A stretch of DNA of 64,000 nt, from assembly GCA_016936575.1 (NCBI GenBank), contig JAFGXQ010000172.1, positions 36,078 through 100,077 on the forward strand, in the 5' to 3' direction. This DNA is from Deltaproteobacteria bacterium (lineage in GTDB: Bacteria; Myxococcota_A; Polyangia; JAAYKL01). The position numbers were made by a program, and so were the translations under genes. This document shows positions 19,634 to 29,225 of the stretch, one piece after another (the stretch's first letter is position 1; every line of letters starts with the position of its first letter). The notes beneath the pieces are model-generated. The model saw only the letters and a list, made by a program, of their open reading frames with translations. It ran no database searches and had not been told where the DNA came from.

Positions 19634-20773
19634 CTATTGCTCATCTGAAACGCGAGCCGACTCCATCAGCAGCCCTTGCATAGACATTTTGATTTTATCA
19701 GTGGAATGAACTTCCTGGGGCGAAAATTCGAATTGTCCGGTGGTCCACGAAAGAATTTTCACCATCATATCGACATGCGAAACGCTCTTTGTTGCACCCT
19801 CCATCTCAATATCAAGGGGGCGCCCCTTACGAATATACAAACGACAAAGCGTTGGGCCCACAATCACACAGATACCGGTCTTCTGATCCATTTCGAGCAA
19901 CGAGAGAACCGTAGGCAAACTCACTTGCTCCAAATCACCGCGAAGCGCCTTAGAACCTCTCTGAGACGGATTGTTCTTCCGAGTGCGGTTGACGAGTCGA
20001 TTAATGCGAACCAGCAATTCTGTAGTGGTGTACGGCTTCGCAATGTAGTCATCCACCCCCAGCTGATACCCAAGCAACCGGTCTTTCTCGTCGCGCAACG
20101 ACGTTTGAAAAACGACCAGCGTGTTGTTCAGCGACGCTCGGGCGCGAATGGTTTTCAAAAAGTTCCATCCATCCATTTTGGGCATCTGAACGTCTGATAA
20201 AATCAAATCCGGCGGTTCCTGTAAACACGTGGCCAGTCCTGACAAGCCGTCTTCCGCGGTCCGCACCGTATGCCCCTTCGAAATCAACGCTTTCGAAGCT
20301 CGTTCCCGAACGGTTCGATCATCGTCCACCACAACAATCGAAAGCGGAACAAAGGTTTCCTCCCGCTGCACCATTATTTTTTGTGTCGTCAGGTCCGAAA
20401 TGTAATCTTCTATAAACGCCCGATGTTCCGCAGACATATCTCGAAACACAATTGCCATGCCAGTCGGAATATCTGATTTTTCGTCTTGCTTGTGAACTCG
20501 GGCAACCTGTCCGATACACTCAATTTCAGGCCCATCGTGCGGCATGACCAGTTTGATGCGAACAACGGTGTTCAGCGGCAGCAATTTACTCGTTCGAACA
20601 TAAATACCGCCCTTCGAGATATTCTCGGTGTACGCGGAGACCAGACTGTCCAATGTTTTGTATCGGACTTGAAAAGTCGCGCGCACACGATTTGAACTGC
20701 GTCGATTGGGGTCATTATTGACGATTTCGTCAGTATTGAACGTTTCAAGTTTTGCCATCGTTTTTTTCCGCAT
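19634..20773 (-). CDS. PilZ - response regulator receiver - DUF4388/PATAN-like protein
   Basis: RRSSNRVRATFQVRYKTLDSLVSAYTENISKGGIYVRT (PilZ); LSIVVVDDDRTVRERASKALISKGHTVRTAEDGLSGLATCLQEPPDLILSDVQMPKMDGW (REC); LRGDLEQVSLPTVLSLLEMDQKTG (DUF4388). Confidence 0.85.
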   Translation of the reverse strand: MRKKTMAKLETFNTDEIVNNDPNRRSSNRVRATFQVRYKTLDSLVSAYTENISKGGIYVRTSKLLPLNTVVRIKLVMPHDGPEIECIGQVARVHKQDEKSDIPTGMAIVFRDMSAEHRAFIEDYISDLTTQKIMVQREETFVPLSIVVVDDDRTVRERASKALISKGHTVRTAEDGLSGLATCLQEPPDLILSDVQMPKMDGWNFLKTIRARASLNNTLVVFQTSLRDEKDRLLGYQLGVDDYIAKPYTTTELLVRINRLVNRTRKNNPSQRGSKALRGDLEQVSLPTVLSLLEMDQKTGICVIVGPTLCRLYIRKGRPLDIEMEGATKSVSHVDMMVKILSWTTGQFEFSPQEVHSTDKIKMSMQGLLMESARVSDEQ

Positions 20774-20999
20774 CCGCTTTTACAACAAGAGGACGAAATT
20801 GCATTGTAATTGTATGTCCGGGATATTCAAACAAAAAATTTTTTTTCCCTTTTCACCCACACTGTAGAAGCCTGTTTCACACCAGCTGATTCCTGCTTAT
20901 TTGCAAACAGAATCGGTTCACTCCGCAGCGCATTCCGCATCGAATTTTGTCTGCGCCCACGATTGATCTTAATTATTTCCGGTGATACGTGTACTACTT

Positions 21000-22475
21000 A
21001 TGAATACAATAAAATGTCCCAATTGCAACGCGTTGTTGAGTCATCCGGCAGACGCGAAAACAAAAAAATGTGAATTCTGCGGATTTGAAACCTACATAAA
21101 ACCTAAAACTGTCGCGCAACCCAGGGTGAACCATCCCGCACCTACGCCGCGCCAACCCGCTTCCGCCCAAAAATCAGGCCCCGGATGTCTCATCATCGTT
21201 CTTGTCCTATTCGTTCTGGCCGGCGCATTTTTGGCATTCGCGTTTTCGACCGGCCTATTTGATACCGGCTTGCCTGCGACTACCGGCCTGAACGAAACCA
21301 TTACCCTTGAGGGAAGAACCGAAACCATTCCCGGTGTTGCGATCAAAGCAACCGGTGTGAACACCAAAGTATTCATTCGAGACTGCAATATAAAAGCGGA
21401 CAAGCTGCTTGTTGCTACGCAGCCGAATATTGAAATCGAAATTGTGAACAGTCGTATTGAAACCAGCGACAATACATTTGAACTGCCGCTCAACCCCAAA
21501 ATTCGCATTTCTGAAAACAGCGAAATTGTTTCTACCCAAGGCACTGTTTTCAAAGGCGGTCAAAATGTCGAATTTACACTTACGAACAGCCGGATTATCG
21601 GCGACAAGTATGCGTTTGAAATGGGCAATAACGGCACATTTGTTCTTGAAGGGAAAAGCCTCATCCGCGGCGGAAAATCCGCAATCAAGGGAGAACACAA
21701 CATTCACGTGGAAATGTTGGACGGAAGCGCGATTGAGTCGGACGGCACGGTACTCGACCTCCAATACAACGGAAGGTTGAAAATGGAAAACGCAGTGTTG
21801 AAAGGCGACGTGGGGGTTGAAGCCGATTCAAATTTTGAGCTCACCATGGTCAGCGGAAAATTGCTCGGCGAAAACATCGGATTGTCGTTGGCCACCAACG
21901 GAAAAGTGAAAATGGAAGGTGGCGTGATTGCCGGTAAAACCGCCATCGAAGGCAATGACAACAGCATTACCGTTGAAATGGAAGGTGGAGAAATCATCGG
22001 AACGGACGTGGGCATACTCGGAAATCAAACATTGAAACTGGAAATGGAAAGCGGAAAAATACGGGGGCAAACCGCTGTGCGTTCATTGGGAGACTTCGGG
22101 GGGAATGACGTCACCATTGAAGGAGGAGCCATTGAAGGCGTTCAGTTCGGTATTCAATTCGAAAAACGAGGCACTATCAAATTGACGGGCGGAACAGTCA
22201 CCGGACAGACGGCAATTCAGGTTCCGGAATACTCAGAAATCAAAATTTCGGGGGGAACGATAAACGGCGCCAAAGTAGGCATTGAAGGCGCCGACCGTCT
22301 GACCATCACCGGACAGAGCGGAACCATTAAAGGCGGCGAATATGCCATCGTCAAAGGTTCATATGGGTCATTACCCGAAAAAACAGTGACTATTGAAGGG
22401 GACATTAAAGAAAAAAAAACGGACCGTCCCCACATCCCTGCCGGATTTTATGTGAACGGAAAACGTGTGATGTAA
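21000..22475 (+). CDS. Zinc ribbon - transmembrane - repetitive beta-helix-like protein
   Basis: MNTIKCPNCNALLSHPADAKTKKCEFCGFETY (two CPxC/CxxC knuckles), TM GCLIIVLVLFVLAGAFLAFAF, then many ~23-25 aa MEGGxIxG-type repeats. Confidence 0.75.
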   Translation: MNTIKCPNCNALLSHPADAKTKKCEFCGFETYIKPKTVAQPRVNHPAPTPRQPASAQKSGPGCLIIVLVLFVLAGAFLAFAFSTGLFDTGLPATTGLNETITLEGRTETIPGVAIKATGVNTKVFIRDCNIKADKLLVATQPNIEIEIVNSRIETSDNTFELPLNPKIRISENSEIVSTQGTVFKGGQNVEFTLTNSRIIGDKYAFEMGNNGTFVLEGKSLIRGGKSAIKGEHNIHVEMLDGSAIESDGTVLDLQYNGRLKMENAVLKGDVGVEADSNFELTMVSGKLLGENIGLSLATNGKVKMEGGVIAGKTAIEGNDNSITVEMEGGEIIGTDVGILGNQTLKLEMESGKIRGQTAVRSLGDFGGNDVTIEGGAIEGVQFGIQFEKRGTIKLTGGTVTGQTAIQVPEYSEIKISGGTINGAKVGIEGADRLTITGQSGTIKGGEYAIVKGSYGSLPEKTVTIEGDIKEKKTDRPHIPAGFYVNGKRVM

Positions 22476-22549
22476 TCTACAAAGCAGTACATTCAAACGA
22501 GAGACGTTACACTTAACAGGAAAAAACGAAGTTCACTGTGATAATTGAT

Positions 22550-25500
22550 TCAGCTGTTTACCCAATGTACGAAGCGCTTGATGTTGCGAGAGATATCGTC
22601 GATCAGCATGTACAAAGCGGGAACCAGCAGCAACGTGATCACGGTCGAAAACAACACACCGAAACCAAGGCTGATAGCCATGGGAATCAGAAAACGCGCC
22701 TGCAGAGACGATTCGGCAATCATCGGTGCCAGACCAAGGAAAGTAGTCAGCGATGTGAGTAGAATCGGACGGAACCGTCGAGTTCCCCCATACAAAATCG
22801 CCCCCAGCGCCGTATCCCCTTCCCGTCGCTTATTATTTGCCGCATCAATCAACACCAGAGAATCGTTCACCACCACGCCCGCGAGGGCAACGATACCGAG
22901 TATGCTGATAAAACTGAGATTATATCCCATCACCAGATGACCGAAAATGGCACCGACAAAACCGAACGGAATGGCAACCATGATAATCAGCGGCTGGACA
23001 TAGCTCCTGAAAGGAATCGCAATAAGCGCAAACATCACCGCCAGCGCGATCAGGAAGTTCGCCCCCAGCGCGGCAAATGCCTCTTTTTGCTCCCGTTGTT
23101 CTCCAGCCATTTCATAGGTGAGCCCTGGGTACTGCTTGAGCAATTCCGGAAGAATTTCGTTCGTCAGACTCTTCAACACTTTGTCGGGGGTTGAAACGCC
23201 GGCAGCCAGTTCCGCACTGACGTTCACAACGCGCTTTCCATCCTCCCGCTGAATCGATGTGGGTGCCATGTTACGATTCGCCTGGGCTACATATTCCAAC
23301 GGGACCTGACCACCCTCCGCCGTTCGAATCAGCATATTCTCAATATTGAACTCTGATCGGCGTTCACTTTCGGGATAACGGACCATCACTTTCAATTCGT
23401 TTCGCCCTCTTTGCTCACGAAGTGCTTCTGTGCCGTAAAATGCGCTGCGAATCTGCCTCGCAATTTCGAACGATGTGAGCCCAAGGGAACGCGCCTTCGG
23501 CAACAATTTGTAGTCAACCTGTTTTTTTCCCTCCGAGTAACTGGTCTCGATGTCTACCAACTCAGAAAAACCGCGCAGTTCATCTGCCAGGGTGTTCGAT
23601 GCAGTCTGCAGCACTGTCACGTCATCACTTATCAGCTTCACATCAACCGCTGCTCCCGCACTGGGGCCTGCCTGAGACTTGAATGTCAACGATTTCAGGC
23701 CTGCCATCTGCGGCAGCAGCGCTTCCCAATCCGCCCGAATACGCTCAGATCCCACGCTCCGGTCATCGCTGGGTACCAGGTTCAACTCAATCGTCACCAG
23801 GTGACTTCCCCCTGACCCGCCGCTCCCGGCATGGGGCCCGCGGCTGACCGTCGCCCCCGAACCGAGGTTGGTAAACATGCCGCGCAAGATTTTTTTGCCG
23901 CCATGTTTGTCAATCGCTTCATAGGCACATTCCTCCAATATTTTCTGCACCTTGATGGTTTCTGCAACAGGTGTCCCATAGGGCAACTCGGCGGTTACCG
24001 TTACCAGATCGCCTTCCAGCTGCGGAAAGAATTTAAACGGCACAAAGCCACCGGCAACCAACCCCACACTAACCAATAAAACCGAGATTCCAATTGCCAC
24101 GGTGACAAAGCGGTATTTCACGGTTCGCTCCAGCAGCCGTCGGTACGCATTTTGAATAAACCAATCCAACCCGTCAGAAATGTGCGCCTGCATTCGCGAA
24201 AAAAAACCGGTTCGCTTTTCGCCGTCTTTTCCGGTGGAATGTGCCAGGTGTGCAGGCAGAATAAAAAACGATTCAAAGAGTGAGAAACCCAGCACCAGAA
24301 TAACCACCAGCGGAATGAGGTAAAAGATTTTCCCCATGATACCCGGCACAAACAACATGGGGGCAAAAGTCACCATCGTTGTCAAAATGGAAAACGTGAT
24401 GGGCATTGCCATCTCACGGGCCCCCTCCACCGCAGCCTGCAGTTTCGGCACCCCTTGCTGCATCTTGTGAAAAATATTTTCACCAACAACAATAGCGTCG
24501 TCCACAACCATACCCAATGTGACAATAAAGGCGAACAGTGTGATCATATTGATAGACGCGTCGAACCCGGGCATCAGAAAAAATGCACCAAAAAAAGAAA
24601 TCGGAATTCCCACCGATACCCAGAGTGCCAGTCGCAAGCGCAGAATGAGCGCCAGCAACAACACCACCAATGCACCGCCGTACGCGGCATTCTTGTTGAG
24701 AAGCTCAATACGCCCAGTCAGCAGTTCCGAGTCGTCCTGCCAAAGCACCAGTTCGAACCCGTCGGGCAGTTTTTTCTGAACCACTTCTTTGTATTTGTGG
24801 ACCACATCTGAAATCTCTGTGGGCGTTTCATCCCCCACCCGGTAGGCCGTAACCCGCACTGCCCGTTTTCCATTAAAAAACGACGCCATGTCGGTTTCAA
24901 CAAAACCATCCCGAATCTTGGCGATATCGCCGAGGCGTACTTTCGACCCGCTCAAACTACTTCGAAGAATAACATCTTCAAACTCATGACCGGACCGCTT
25001 TCGATCGGTCACGCGCACCAACACTTCACCGGCAGAGGTTTTTACCGATCCCCCCGGCAGCTCCACAGACGCCGCCTTCACCGCTGCTGCCACCTGCTCC
25101 AATGTGAGCCCGTACGATTCAAGTGTTTCCTGCGGAATTTCAATACTCACTTCGAGCGAAGGTACCCCCTCGATTTCAACCTGTGTTATTTCCGGATACC
25201 CCAACAGATCATTTCTCGCCATTTCCGCAACTTCATGCAGTTCTTTCAAGTCGCGATCGGCCGCAATAACCAGCGATATCACTCTTGCCTTGGGAGCCAG
25301 CAGTTTGACCAGCGGACGCTCCGCTTCCTCCGGAAATGACGTAATTCGATCAACCGCATTCTTTACATCGGCCAGCACCGCATCAGGGTTCTCCCCTGAC
25401 AGCAACTCCACCGTGACCATTCCCGAACCTTCGGCCGCTGTAGACGTCACCCGCTTCACACCATCCAACCCCCGCACGGCCTCCTCAATTGCCAGCACAA

Positions 25501-25717
25501 TGCCCTGTTCTGTTTCTTCCGGGCTCGCACCGGGATACGGCACCTGCACCTGAATGGTGTCTAGCGAAAATTCAGGAAACACCTCTTGTTTGCTTTTCAC
25601 CACACCGATGATTCCACCAAGGATAATCACCACCATCAGCAGATTCGCGGCAACCGAGTTGTGCGCCATCCATCCGATGGCGCCTTTTTTCAAATTATTT
25701 GCGACATCCTTGACCAT
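22550..25717 (-). CDS. RND efflux transporter permease (AcrB family)
   Basis: 1055 aa; AANLLMVVIILGG, VPYPGASPEETEQGIVLAIEEAVRGLDGVKRV, IVTLGMVVDDAIVVGENI, LAGVVVNDSLVLIDAANN. Confidence 0.95.
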   Translation of the reverse strand: MVKDVANNLKKGAIGWMAHNSVAANLLMVVIILGGIIGVVKSKQEVFPEFSLDTIQVQVPYPGASPEETEQGIVLAIEEAVRGLDGVKRVTSTAAEGSGMVTVELLSGENPDAVLADVKNAVDRITSFPEEAERPLVKLLAPKARVISLVIAADRDLKELHEVAEMARNDLLGYPEITQVEIEGVPSLEVSIEIPQETLESYGLTLEQVAAAVKAASVELPGGSVKTSAGEVLVRVTDRKRSGHEFEDVILRSSLSGSKVRLGDIAKIRDGFVETDMASFFNGKRAVRVTAYRVGDETPTEISDVVHKYKEVVQKKLPDGFELVLWQDDSELLTGRIELLNKNAAYGGALVVLLLALILRLRLALWVSVGIPISFFGAFFLMPGFDASINMITLFAFIVTLGMVVDDAIVVGENIFHKMQQGVPKLQAAVEGAREMAMPITFSILTTMVTFAPMLFVPGIMGKIFYLIPLVVILVLGFSLFESFFILPAHLAHSTGKDGEKRTGFFSRMQAHISDGLDWFIQNAYRRLLERTVKYRFVTVAIGISVLLVSVGLVAGGFVPFKFFPQLEGDLVTVTAELPYGTPVAETIKVQKILEECAYEAIDKHGGKKILRGMFTNLGSGATVSRGPHAGSGGSGGSHLVTIELNLVPSDDRSVGSERIRADWEALLPQMAGLKSLTFKSQAGPSAGAAVDVKLISDDVTVLQTASNTLADELRGFSELVDIETSYSEGKKQVDYKLLPKARSLGLTSFEIARQIRSAFYGTEALREQRGRNELKVMVRYPESERRSEFNIENMLIRTAEGGQVPLEYVAQANRNMAPTSIQREDGKRVVNVSAELAAGVSTPDKVLKSLTNEILPELLKQYPGLTYEMAGEQREQKEAFAALGANFLIALAVMFALIAIPFRSYVQPLIIMVAIPFGFVGAIFGHLVMGYNLSFISILGIVALAGVVVNDSLVLIDAANNKRREGDTALGAILYGGTRRFRPILLTSLTTFLGLAPMIAESSLQARFLIPMAISLGFGVLFSTVITLLLVPALYMLIDDISRNIKRFVHWVNS

Positions 25718-25719
25718 GG

Positions 25720-26982
25720 CTATTTCTCCGTATCAGACGTCGCGGTAGTCGCACCATCGATAGAACGTTTTGATTTGTCGTGATCTGTGTCGGGCAACTT
25801 TGCGGATGACACAACCTTCTCATCAACACGATGAATACGCATCCCGTCCAGCGGAAACGAAACCGGGCTGGTGATAATTTCATCGCCTCCAGCCAAACCG
25901 GAAGTCACGATCACATTTTCAGGCTCCCGCCACCCCACGACCACATCCCGCCGCTTCATGCGGTTGTCTTTTGTCGCCAACCATACATATACTCCTTCTC
26001 GCAATGCACCACGGGGAATGCGCACCACATCAGTCATCACATCACCGTGAATCTCCACTTCCACATATGCACCTGCCAGCAGGGGCAATGCCCCATCCTT
26101 GGCGTCAAACGGATTCGGAACCGACACCAGCAATGTGGCCGTTCGATTACGGCTATCTAATTGCCCCTGCAATCGAATAACCGTACCGGTACGCAGCACG
26201 CTGCGGTCCCCCCCCACCTTCTGAATAACAGTTGCCGGCGAACCGGTATCGCTGTTGAAGCCGGGAATCTGAATGGAACTTAGTTGCTCCACGGGCACCG
26301 ATACATCCACCCACAACTCCTCTGTCCCCATTAGAGACACAACCTGAGAACTGGGGCCGACCACTTGCCCAATGTCTACTCCCTTTTCCAGTACCAGCGC
26401 ATCAAAAGGCGCTTTAATAACCGTCTTCTTCAAATTCAGCTTGGCGCGGTCCAACCCACTGCGCGCCGATTGTTCCGCCTGTCTGGCTTCCTCCAGATAC
26501 GGTTTGCGAAGCGCGAGAGATGCCTGGTTATCATCCTGGGAAGGTGAACCTCCGGTAAGCAATGCCCATTCCTCTTTGGCCACCTGCCCGCGACTCTGCT
26601 CCACCGTCAGGTTTAACTTGGCTTGCTCCACTTGACCGACTTGCTGTTCCAGCGCCAACTTGTAATCGCGTTTATCAATTCTCGCGATCAGCTCGCCCGC
26701 TGCGAATCGGCTGCCGGGGATGAGATTGGGCGAAATGTACGTGATGCGCCCGGTCACTTCCGGTGTCAACACAATCTGCTTCGCGGCGCGCACCGACCCA
26801 CTCGCCGTAACTTTCATCGGCAGACTCTGCAGTGAAACCGTCTCGGTTTCAACCATGAGCACTCGCTCCTGAGGCTCCACGTGCTCCGCCTTTTTTACTT
26901 TGCCTTTCAATTGAATCAATGCGGCAACACCGATTCCCACGATAATTAACGGTAAAATCACTTTGAATATCAGCGCTTTCAT
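25720..26982 (-). CDS. RND periplasmic adaptor (MFP)
   Basis: VETETVSLQSLPMKVTASGSVRAAKQIVLTPEVTGRITYISPNLIPGSRFAAGELIARID; IKAPFDALVLEKGVDIGQVV. Confidence 0.92.
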   Translation of the reverse strand: MKALIFKVILPLIIVGIGVAALIQLKGKVKKAEHVEPQERVLMVETETVSLQSLPMKVTASGSVRAAKQIVLTPEVTGRITYISPNLIPGSRFAAGELIARIDKRDYKLALEQQVGQVEQAKLNLTVEQSRGQVAKEEWALLTGGSPSQDDNQASLALRKPYLEEARQAEQSARSGLDRAKLNLKKTVIKAPFDALVLEKGVDIGQVVGPSSQVVSLMGTEELWVDVSVPVEQLSSIQIPGFNSDTGSPATVIQKVGGDRSVLRTGTVIRLQGQLDSRNRTATLLVSVPNPFDAKDGALPLLAGAYVEVEIHGDVMTDVVRIPRGALREGVYVWLATKDNRMKRRDVVVGWREPENVIVTSGLAGGDEIITSPVSFPLDGMRIHRVDEKVVSSAKLPDTDHDKSKRSIDGATTATSDTEK

Positions 26983-26985
26983 TTT

Positions 26986-28461
26986 CTACTCCGTCTGGTC
27001 TGCAACGAGTTCACGGGTCCAGGCACCACCCAGTGCTTCCAAGAGACTGATTCTTGCGTTCAATAAATCTCGTTTCGCCTGTAACAAATTCAGTTCGTTC
27101 AGCTGCAATGCATCATTCGCACTGAGCACATTCAGATACGTGGACAATCCGGCAACGTACCGTTTGGTCGCCTCCGTTACGGTTTGTTCAGTGACCTGTG
27201 TTTGAATTTCCAACGCCTGCACGTACGCACGTTGCGCGTCCTCACGCTCCTTTGCCAGCAGCACCGCCGATACTGACTGACGTTGTGCATTCTCATAGCT
27301 GTATTGTGCACCCAATGTTGCCGCCCTCGCCTGCTTCAGCGATGCATGGTTGGCCCCCCCCATATAAATCGGAACCGTTAGCGTCGCCCCCAGCCCCCAT
27401 ACATCACCATCACTGGAATCCCCTCCATCCATGCGAATCCATTGATACCCCACATTTCCAAAAACACCCAATGTCGGCAGGAGCGCTCTCCTGGCACTGA
27501 CCTCACGATCTTTCAAAGCAGTTATACGTATTTGCTGCGCTTTCAACTGAGGCAAATTTTCCTGCAAATGACGCGTCAACACCGTAGTATCCGGTACCTC
27601 CAACGGGGATGTCACAAACGGAAGGGTAGCATCAATTTCAGGGAGCGACTCTACAGTATCACCAACCAGGGATGCCAATTGGACTTTGCCACTCTCTACA
27701 ATGATATTCACCAGCGGCAGCTGCGCTTTCTTTGCCTCCAGTTGGGCGCGTTGCTGCAGCACCTCCAGCGCGTTTGACGAACCCACATTAAACTGCGCCA
27801 AAATCAACTTAAGCAACTTTTCATAATTGGCGATCTGCGTTTCAACCAACTTCACCCGCAGCTTCGCAGTTACAACATCATAATAGGCCTGAACAACCAG
27901 AGAAGTAATGGCGACGGCTTGTGCATGCACATCTTCAATGGACGCACTCAAATCCTTTTGAGCAGCCTCACGCGCTTTCACATACCTTCCGGTTATATCA
28001 ATATTATATTGCGCAACCAGTTTTGCCGTGAACGATTGAGAGTAATCAGGAGCGGATGATGTCCCCTCCGGCACATCAATCTGGATATTTTGCGCAGCCA
28101 GCGCCCCGAGCAACGCTTCCATTAATTCTGCCGAGGACCCCGAAGATGACGACGGACCAATGCCATTCAAGGCATAGCTGCCCTCCCCGTATACTTTTGG
28201 AAGAAGTGATGCTCTTGCCAACTCGACCTGCGCTTCGGCTTGTTCTATGCGGGAAAGAGCCACTTGAATACTGAAGTCTTCATCAATGGCGCGATGAATC
28301 AATTCATTCAATACGGGATCGTTGAAAGATGCCCATGGGGCTCCGGGGATGGTTTTGCTGTGCCCGCCGTCATCTGATTTGTCTGCGGCCATCGCGGCTC
28401 CTGCAGCCAATATCAGACTGAGCACGAGCAGAAATTTCACATGTATCAAACGATAGTACTT
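26986..28461 (-). CDS. TolC-family outer membrane efflux protein
   Basis: Signal peptide MKYYRLIHVKFLLVLSLILAAGAAMA, heptad-rich repeats typical of OEP; last gene before the adaptor. Confidence 0.9.
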   Translation of the reverse strand, partial: KYYRLIHVKFLLVLSLILAAGAAMAADKSDDGGHSKTIPGAPWASFNDPVLNELIHRAIDEDFSIQVALSRIEQAEAQVELARASLLPKVYGEGSYALNGIGPSSSSGSSAELMEALLGALAAQNIQIDVPEGTSSAPDYSQSFTAKLVAQYNIDITGRYVKAREAAQKDLSASIEDVHAQAVAITSLVVQAYYDVVTAKLRVKLVETQIANYEKLLKLILAQFNVGSSNALEVLQQRAQLEAKKAQLPLVNIIVESGKVQLASLVGDTVESLPEIDATLPFVTSPLEVPDTTVLTRHLQENLPQLKAQQIRITALKDREVSARRALLPTLGVFGNVGYQWIRMDGGDSSDGDVWGLGATLTVPIYMGGANHASLKQARAATLGAQYSYENAQRQSVSAVLLAKEREDAQRAYVQALEIQTQVTEQTVTEATKRYVAGLSTYLNVLSANDALQLNELNLLQAKRDLLNARISLLEALGGAWTRELVADQTE

Positions 28462-28466
28462 CATAA

Positions 28467-29081
28467 TCAGCGCTCCTGCGTTTTTATCTCCCTGCAAAAA
28501 TTGCGGGCGGTTTCCAGAATATAAACATCATCAGACAGCGTGTCGGCGTAGGACAAAATCCTGGTAAAAAAGACGCGCCCCTGCATGGCTCCCATCAGAT
28601 TCATCGCCAATACAGAAGCGTTGAGTTGATTGTCAATCTGCCCATTCCGTTGCGCGCGTTTTACAAATTGGATAATCCCTTCCAGCACCCTGACCGGGGG
28701 CGGCTTTTTCATCAGCGATATCAATTTGTCCGGTGAAATGCGGCTTCGCTGAGAGTGCATGGCAATCACCCGTGGCAGGATTTCAATCAGCACATTCCAC
28801 AGACGTGTCAGCAATTCCTCAATCTGAGGTTCAAAATCACCTGGCCTCGGATGGGTACCCAGCCAGGAAATCAGTTCCATCACCCGCACGAAAATCGCTT
28901 TGGTGCCCAACGCGGCCAGAAACAAATCTTCTTTGGTCTTGAACCGCTTAAATAAAGTGGGTTGCGACAGACCGACGCGCTTCGCTATTTCCAGCGTGGA
29001 AACCTGTGGCCCTTTTTCGAGAAAACACTGCCTGGCAATCTCAAGAACCTCGTCATCAGATATTTTTTTGGGTCGAACCAT
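28467..29081 (-). CDS. TetR-family transcriptional regulator
   Basis: DEVLEIARQCFLEKGPQVSTLEIAKRVGLSQPTLFKRFKTKEDLFLAAL helix-turn-helix; first gene of the efflux operon. Confidence 0.9.
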   Translation of the reverse strand: MVRPKKISDDEVLEIARQCFLEKGPQVSTLEIAKRVGLSQPTLFKRFKTKEDLFLAALGTKAIFVRVMELISWLGTHPRPGDFEPQIEELLTRLWNVLIEILPRVIAMHSQRSRISPDKLISLMKKPPPVRVLEGIIQFVKRAQRNGQIDNQLNASVLAMNLMGAMQGRVFFTRILSYADTLSDDVYILETARNFCREIKTQER

Positions 29082-29093
29082 ATTGACTCCCTG

Positions 29094-29115
29094 TTAGTAA
29101 GTAAGCACTCACTAA
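29094..29115. promoter_or_regulatory. Candidate TetR operator (22-bp inverted repeat)
   Basis: TTAGTAAGTAAGCACTCACTAA fits the symmetric core TTAGTNAGTNNNNACTNACTAA, 13 bp upstream of the tetR start codon. Confidence 0.75.
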
Positions 29116-29225
29116 CTATCCTTAGCGACAAAAAATGGAAAAGGCAACCCAATGGGTCATTTTTTTTCCAAACGCTTACCTTTTTTGCGGAGCCGCCGAC
29201 ATAAGGAATGAAACCGGAGTGACCC

